From positions 62,001 to 126,000 of the forward strand of contig NZ_MWQE01000003.1 of NCBI RefSeq assembly GCF_002210285.1: DNA of 64,000 nt, written 5' to 3'. The translations under genes were made by a program, and so were the position numbers. Shown here piece after piece: positions 60,632 to 64,000 of the stretch. This stretch comes from Fibrobacter sp. UWR2 (GTDB lineage Bacteria; Fibrobacterota; Fibrobacteria; Fibrobacterales; Fibrobacteraceae). Positions within the stretch are counted from its first letter, which is position 1. Each line of letters starts with the position of its first letter. The notes beneath the pieces are model-generated. The model had not been told where the DNA came from. It made no database searches and worked only from the letters and a program-made list of their open reading frames with translations.

Positions 60632-60848
60632 GAAGACGAACGGGAAGTTTACCCTCGAAGACAAGATCAAGATGTTCGAACACATGGGCGGTACGGCGGC
60701 CGTGCTTGCCCTGCTGATGATTGTCCTTATCGAAACCGGAATTGCCGGGGAATACGAGGGCCTTGCCGATATGGGGCTGACCGCCATGATTGTGGTGCTC
60801 GCCGTGTCCCTTGCTGGGAGCATGTTCTTCAAGGGAAAGCGGAAGTAA
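60618..60848 (+). CDS. Small membrane protein after the quinone genes
   Basis: The 76-residue product starts MPFIKKTNGKFTLEDKIKMF and has two hydrophobic helices (HMGGTAAVLALLMIVLIETG and LTAMIVVLAVSLAGSMFF) and a basic end. It overlaps the end of the prenyltransferase gene by 14 nt, so it belongs to the operon and may help the membrane prenyltransferase; this is inference. ATG 60618 has GGGAGG at a better distance than ATG 60612. No family is recognised. Confidence 0.72.
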   Translation: MPFIKKTNGKFTLEDKIKMFEHMGGTAAVLALLMIVLIETGIAGEYEGLADMGLTAMIVVLAVSLAGSMFFKGKRK

Positions 60849-60879
60849 GGCCGTTTTTTTAAAAAACGATAAAAAATGA

Positions 60880-60908
60880 ACCCTAGCCATTGCGGCTGGG
60901 GTATTTTT
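60880..60908 (+). terminator. Rho-independent terminator of the quinone operon
   Basis: ACCCTAGCC/GGCTGGGGT stem (one G-U pair), loop ATTGC, then ATTTTT. Confidence 0.88.
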
Positions 60909-60919
60909 GTGGGTTTTGG

Positions 60920-60937
60920 GTTGTATACAACGTTGTG
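60920..60937. promoter_or_regulatory. Two overlapping palindromes, candidate operator
   Basis: GTTGTATACAAC (60920-60931) is a perfect 12-bp palindrome, and ACAACGTTGT (60927-60936) a second one overlapping it. They lie about 95 nt before the small zinc-ribbon gene, in a non-coding stretch, and have no T run. A dimeric repressor site would look like this. Confidence 0.4.
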
Positions 60938-61030
60938 TAAGAAATTTGTATGAAATTTTATGTGCTTTATGCTTGGGAAAGGGAATGAAATAAGATAGTT
61001 TTCAGTCTACAGAAACAAAAGGAGTAATAT

Positions 61031-61195
61031 ATGAGTATTGGTGGAAATGATGCTGTTGAATATGCGGAGCAGAATCCGAAGTGGAGATATCGGACGTGCT
61101 GCTGCTGTGGAAGGAAGTTTAGGGTGAATGTAGCCCTGTTCCCGCATGATGAGATGTGTGGTAAATGTAGGGAGAAAATGAGTAAGGATGACTAG
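61031..61195 (+). CDS. Small zinc-ribbon-like protein
   Basis: This 54-residue product was found by reading the sequence; it is shorter than most gene finders allow. It has two Cys pairs, RTCCCCGRKF and MCGKCREK, spaced as in a treble-clef or zinc ribbon. AAAGGAG sits 7 nt before ATG 61031, so the start is strong. It ends 56 nt before the next gene in an AT-rich region. Its function is unknown; metal-dependent nucleic-acid binding is a reasonable guess. Confidence 0.75.
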   Translation: MSIGGNDAVEYAEQNPKWRYRTCCCCGRKFRVNVALFPHDEMCGKCREKMSKDD

Positions 61196-61251
61196 TAGTC
61201 TGTAATATATAAGGTAAAAAGAACGGGTCGGCACACTTTAGGAAGCGAAAT

Positions 61252-62013
61252 ATGGCGTCATTAAAATTTGTTTTGCTGCTTTGCGTCCTATTGTGTGCTA
61301 TGTTCCCATTGAGTTTTACAATAGCATTGGTGGTTTTTATTGTGAAGTGGATACTTCGTGGTATTTCGTTGTTTATTCAGCAACTGGTGTTTGCGGAAAT
61401 TGTCTTTAAGAAAGTCCATAATGGCGGCTTGGCCGTTTTTATTAGAACGGTGATTACAGGGTCCTTTATCTCCTTGTTTGTTCTAGTTGTCCATCGTGGA
61501 CTTTGGTGGGATATTTCTCCCTGGGACCGTATTTTTACTTTGGAATGGTGGGATCTTGATGCCCGTTTGGAACTGCTAGATGAATGGTGGAAGTATTGTG
61601 GCATCTATGCTGCAGTTTATACTTCGTATTATGCCCGTTTTGTTAGCCAATGGACATATATATCGAATTTGTACAATCAGATAAAGAATGCCGAAATTAG
61701 CATGTGCATAGGGTGCGATGGAAAAACTCCTTGTACTCCAGATGTGAGCGTGGTTAATTGTAACCGGTGCGCTGCGTTGAAATTAAATGGATGGAAAGCC
61801 GGCTTTATAGAAGATGCCGAAACACTTCATATGGTGACGAAGCCTTTGTTTGCTGGGGTTATCTATTCATGGCTGACAAAAAACGATGAGGTTGCAAAAA
61901 TATATAAGACTCATCATTCCGAGACCTATGCCGCATCAGATAATCCTGAAGAACGGCTAGCAGCGTTGATAAAAAAACTAAAAAAGAGTCTAAAAATAAA
62001 AGAGGCTTCTTAG
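61252..62013 (+). CDS. AT-rich membrane protein of unknown function
   Basis: The 253-residue product has three or so hydrophobic helices in the first 90 residues (FVLLLCVLLCAMFPLSFTIA, LVVFIVKWILRGISLFIQQL, VFIRTVITGSFISLFVLVVH) then a Trp-rich loop (WWDISPWDRIF) and a soluble C-terminal domain with a possible metal site (CIGCDGKTPC, NCNRCAAL). Base use is AT-richer than in flanking genes. It follows the small zinc-ribbon gene; both carry paired cysteines and may be one transferred unit. GGAAG lies before ATG 61252. No family is recognised. Confidence 0.75.
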   Translation: MASLKFVLLLCVLLCAMFPLSFTIALVVFIVKWILRGISLFIQQLVFAEIVFKKVHNGGLAVFIRTVITGSFISLFVLVVHRGLWWDISPWDRIFTLEWWDLDARLELLDEWWKYCGIYAAVYTSYYARFVSQWTYISNLYNQIKNAEISMCIGCDGKTPCTPDVSVVNCNRCAALKLNGWKAGFIEDAETLHMVTKPLFAGVIYSWLTKNDEVAKIYKTHHSETYAASDNPEERLAALIKKLKKSLKIKEAS

Positions 62014-62035
62014 TGCAGATTTTTTGTGTCTGCTT

Positions 62036-62914
62036 CTACACTTCCAGATCGGCGGAATAGACGACCTCGGTAGTTCCGTCATCGCATTCGAATAAGAGGC
62101 TGCCGTCGGCGCGCATGTCGGCGATGCGGCCTTTTTTCTTTTGCACGCCTGTTCCGCCATCGCGATTTTCGTCGGTGCAGTGGTTGTTCACGACGATGGT
62201 GCCGCGCGCACCGATGAACTGGTCCATCTTGCGCCAGGCTGCAACCCACGGGGTAATCCCGAAGGCCTTGAATTGCCCGATGGCGCGTTCCAGGTTCGCG
62301 ATAAGCGTCTGCAGCAATTTTTCACGGTTGATTTTGCGGCCCGCGATTTCCTTGAGCGTCGTCACGGCTCTGCCTAGAGTGGCATAGTCGCTTGCGTCGC
62401 TGTTCACGTTGATTCCCACTCCCATGCTGATGGTGGGTGCCGGCGCAATTCCGGACGTGTTGGATTTTATATAAACTAATTCCGCGAGAATCCCGCAGAA
62501 CTTGCTCACGCCGCAGAGGATGTCGTTGGGCCACTTGACGGTCACCTTGCCGATTTCCTTGTTGCCGAGTCCTGTGCTTTCGCCGGATTCCTGCAGGTTG
62601 CGGAAAGTCTCCGCGAAGGTAATCGCCGCCACCTGCGTTATCTGCGGGGCGTCTTTCAGGAGGATGCCGTCAAGCGGGATGAGTATGTTGAAGTACAGGT
62701 TCTTGCCGGCGGGGGAATTCCATGTGCGTTCGTGTCGACCGCGGCCAGCGCTCTGGGAGTCGGCGACAATGAGCGTCCCGGGAGGGATTTCCCCCGCTGC
62801 GGCGAGCGACTTCATAAGGCTGTGAGTGCTTTCGATGCTGTCGTAGAGTAGGGCGGGCGCACTGCCGAAGCCTGTAAGGTGCCAGTCCGTGAATCTTGAT
62901 TCGGATGAAAACAT
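62036..62914 (-). CDS. birA: Biotin-protein ligase BirA (catalytic domain)
   Basis: This 292-residue enzyme joins biotin to acyl carrier domains such as that of acetyl-CoA carboxylase. It shows ADSQSAGRGRHERTWNSPAG (biotinyl-AMP loop), KWPNDILCG and a C-terminal SH3-like domain (DGSLLFECDDGTTEVVYSAD). It lacks the N-terminal DNA-binding domain of E. coli BirA, so it is probably not a repressor. ATG 62914 is chosen because the extra upstream residues come from the hairpin before it. Confidence 0.93.
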   Translation of the reverse strand: MFSSESRFTDWHLTGFGSAPALLYDSIESTHSLMKSLAAAGEIPPGTLIVADSQSAGRGRHERTWNSPAGKNLYFNILIPLDGILLKDAPQITQVAAITFAETFRNLQESGESTGLGNKEIGKVTVKWPNDILCGVSKFCGILAELVYIKSNTSGIAPAPTISMGVGINVNSDASDYATLGRAVTTLKEIAGRKINREKLLQTLIANLERAIGQFKAFGITPWVAAWRKMDQFIGARGTIVVNNHCTDENRDGGTGVQKKKGRIADMRADGSLLFECDDGTTEVVYSADLEV

Positions 62915-62926
62915 TTTCAAATGAAG

Positions 62927-62948
62927 ATCCCCGGTCGGAGCCGGGGAT
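62927..62948 (-). terminator. Hairpin between the 62.9-63.4 kb gene and birA
   Basis: ATCCCCGG/CCGGGGAT stem (62927-62934 and 62941-62948), loop TCGGAG. On the minus strand it is followed by CTTCATTTG, a poor T run, so some read-through into birA is likely. Confidence 0.6.
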
Positions 62949-62960
62949 GACAAAGCGGAC

Positions 62961-63407
62961 TTATTCCTCGTCTTCCTTCTGCTCCTGCAGTTCCTTGAGC
63001 GCCTCTTCGGGGAATATCGCGAAGAAGTCGCGCTTGCGGTCTTCGAAGAGCTGCAACATGCGTTCCTGCTCGAACTGCTCGCGGTCGATGTTCTGCATGA
63101 AGAACTCGTCGCGGGCGAAATCGCGCGTGGTCATCATCTTCTTGATGTCTTCGGAGAGGTCGACGTTGTCCCAAAGGATGTAGTACGACTGAACGTCGAG
63201 GCTTCCGAAGATGTCCACGTTGAGCTTGATGGAATTGCTCTTGCTGGAATCGACGAGTTCGACCCTTGTCTCGCGCTTTTCCGGACGGAATATCTGGGCG
63301 TCGCTGACGGGCTTGTTCACGTCGATATCGTCTGCGGGTGCGAACGTAAACAGGGTGCAGGCGAGCACTCCGGTACAGATGAGGATTTTACGCATTCCCG
63401 TAAACAT
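62961..63407 (-). CDS. Secreted protein of unknown function, coiled C-terminus
   Basis: The 148-residue product has a signal peptide (RKILICTGVLACTLFTFAPA), a strand-rich middle (RVELVDSSKSNSIKLNVDIF) and a charged helical end (DREQFEQERMLQLFEDRKRD). Start ATG 63407 is 4 nt after a TATATTAT box without a ribosome site; ATG 63395 is a second possibility. It sits before birA, separated by a weak hairpin. No family is recognised. Confidence 0.72.
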   Translation of the reverse strand: MFTGMRKILICTGVLACTLFTFAPADDIDVNKPVSDAQIFRPEKRETRVELVDSSKSNSIKLNVDIFGSLDVQSYYILWDNVDLSEDIKKMMTTRDFARDEFFMQNIDREQFEQERMLQLFEDRKRDFFAIFPEEALKELQEQKEDEE

Positions 63408-63411
63408 GTCT

Positions 63412-63419
63412 ATAATATA
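63412..63419 (-). promoter_or_regulatory. -10 box TATATTAT, leaderless start
   Basis: TATATTAT on the minus strand is followed by AGAC and then ATG 63407, the same 4-nt spacing as at azlC and rimO. Confidence 0.5.
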
Positions 63420-63497
63420 GCATCAGGAGAGTGAAAAGAAAAGAGTCGCGCAAAAGTACGTGAGGAAAATCCCCTTTTTTGCGTCTAAATTAGCAGT

Positions 63498-64000
63498 TTA
63501 GGGGGCCAATGGCATCCAGGGTTTCACCACGTCGATGGATTTGAGCAGGCCCTGCCTTTCGCGCCGTATGGCGGCTGCGGCAATCATAGCTCCGTTGTCT
63601 GTGCTGAGGCTCCTGTCGGGCACGCAGAAGCGGATCCCGTGCCTGCCGCAGTAGTCCTGCAACCTTGTCCTAAGCCAGGCGTTCGCGCTCACGCCGCCAC
63701 CCATCACGAGTGTCTTCATGCGGGTTTTCTTGAGCGCGTTGATGGTTTTCTCGACGAGGCTCCCGACAATGGCGTCCTCGAGCGAAGCGCAGATGTCGCC
63801 GAGGTTTTTCTGGATGTATTCCGGATCGTGCGTCTCGGTGTAGCGCAGCACCGCGGTCTTTAGCCCGCTGAACGAGAATTCGCAGTTCTCACGGGAGTGT
63901 AGCGCTCTCGGGAATTCCACGAAGTGGCGGTCCCTGCCCTGGGCGAGCCTGCTGATGGTTGCGCCCGCGGGGTACTTGAGCCCGAGTAGCTTGCCGCACT
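63498..64000 (-). CDS. tsaD: tRNA threonylcarbamoyladenosine biosynthesis protein TsaD, 3' part
   Basis: The frame is open to the window edge and encodes about 166 residues of the C-terminal half of TsaD (YgjD/Kae1), which transfers the threonylcarbamoyl group to A37 of tRNAs reading ANN codons. Visible parts are CGKLLGLKYPAGATISRLAQ, CEFSFSGLKTAVL, TLVMGGGVSANAWLRTRLQD and STDNGAMIAAAA (metal and nucleotide binding). The N-terminus with the HxxxH iron site lies beyond position 64000. Confidence 0.95.
   Translation of the reverse strand, partial: CGKLLGLKYPAGATISRLAQGRDRHFVEFPRALHSRENCEFSFSGLKTAVLRYTETHDPEYIQKNLGDICASLEDAIVGSLVEKTINALKKTRMKTLVMGGGVSANAWLRTRLQDYCGRHGIRFCVPDRSLSTDNGAMIAAAAIRRERQGLLKSIDVVKPWMPLAP

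Overview
The window reads as a chromosomal segment of a Fibrobacter species (Fibrobacterota, cellulolytic gut bacteria). The main evidence is lineage-specific: three lipoproteins carry the FISUMP domain (Fibrobacter succinogenes major paralogous domain), two genes belong to the TIGR02147 family that accompanies them, poly-serine linkers follow many lipoprotein cysteines, one secreted protein has a type IX-secretion-like C-terminal domain, and menaquinone genes of the futalosine route are present. Most genes are GC-rich by eye. Two stretches (about 25.9-26.7 kb and 60.9-62.0 kb) are clearly AT-richer and look acquired. There is no rRNA, CRISPR array, prophage or insertion sequence.

Layout. 0-9 kb: two tandem TIGR02147 + FISUMP-lipoprotein cassettes (the first cut by the window edge) with near-identical terminators, then a GGGPS-family prenyl transferase, a small lipoprotein, a third FISUMP lipoprotein and a PLD-like protein. 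9.5-16.5 kb: a tightly packed run of ABC ATPase, permease, two degenerate PilT-like ATPases and a patatin/beta-barrel protein. 16.5-25 kb: mltG, a large InlB-repeat secreted protein, azlCD, tRNA-Arg, rimO and a SPOR lipoprotein. 25-28.3 kb: rpsU, a YqeY-like gene, an AT-rich UDG-like orphan and a sigma-54-type regulator with an altered GAFTGA loop. 28.3-30.7 kb (minus strand): lipoprotein with KYGV repeats, radical SAM/SPASM enzyme and outer-membrane protein, the best candidate for an undescribed system. 30.7-34.8 kb: tyrS, pfkB-type kinase, mqnB, mqnD and an Hc1 histone-like gene. 35-47.3 kb: a large cell-envelope cluster of OmpA/beta-helix, PorV-like/TPR, giant TPR, ExbB, two ExbD, TonB/AgmX-like and barrel proteins. 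47.4-53.3 kb: mreBCD-mrdA-rodA rod-shape operon. 53.3-64 kb: comF, tRNA-Ser, an HD-GYP protein, tRNA-Phe, a CotH lipoprotein, menG-ubiX-mqnP, a small AT-rich island, birA and the 3' part of tsaD.

How the genes work together. Three themes recur: envelope building and energisation (Mre/Rod, MltG, SPOR, Exb/Tol-like motor with TPR and OmpA partners), surface lipoproteins (FISUMP, CotH, KYGV), and respiratory quinone synthesis (mqnB, mqnD, menG, ubiX, mqnP in two clusters).

Regulatory grammar is unusually readable. Seven promoters have TTGAC/TTGCA boxes exactly 17 bp from a TATATT/TAAATT/TATCTT-type box, several extending to TAnnTTTG as in Bacteroidota. Six genes start 4-6 nt after such a -10 box, implying leaderless mRNAs. 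Functional calls are from motif recognition by eye; no database search was run.
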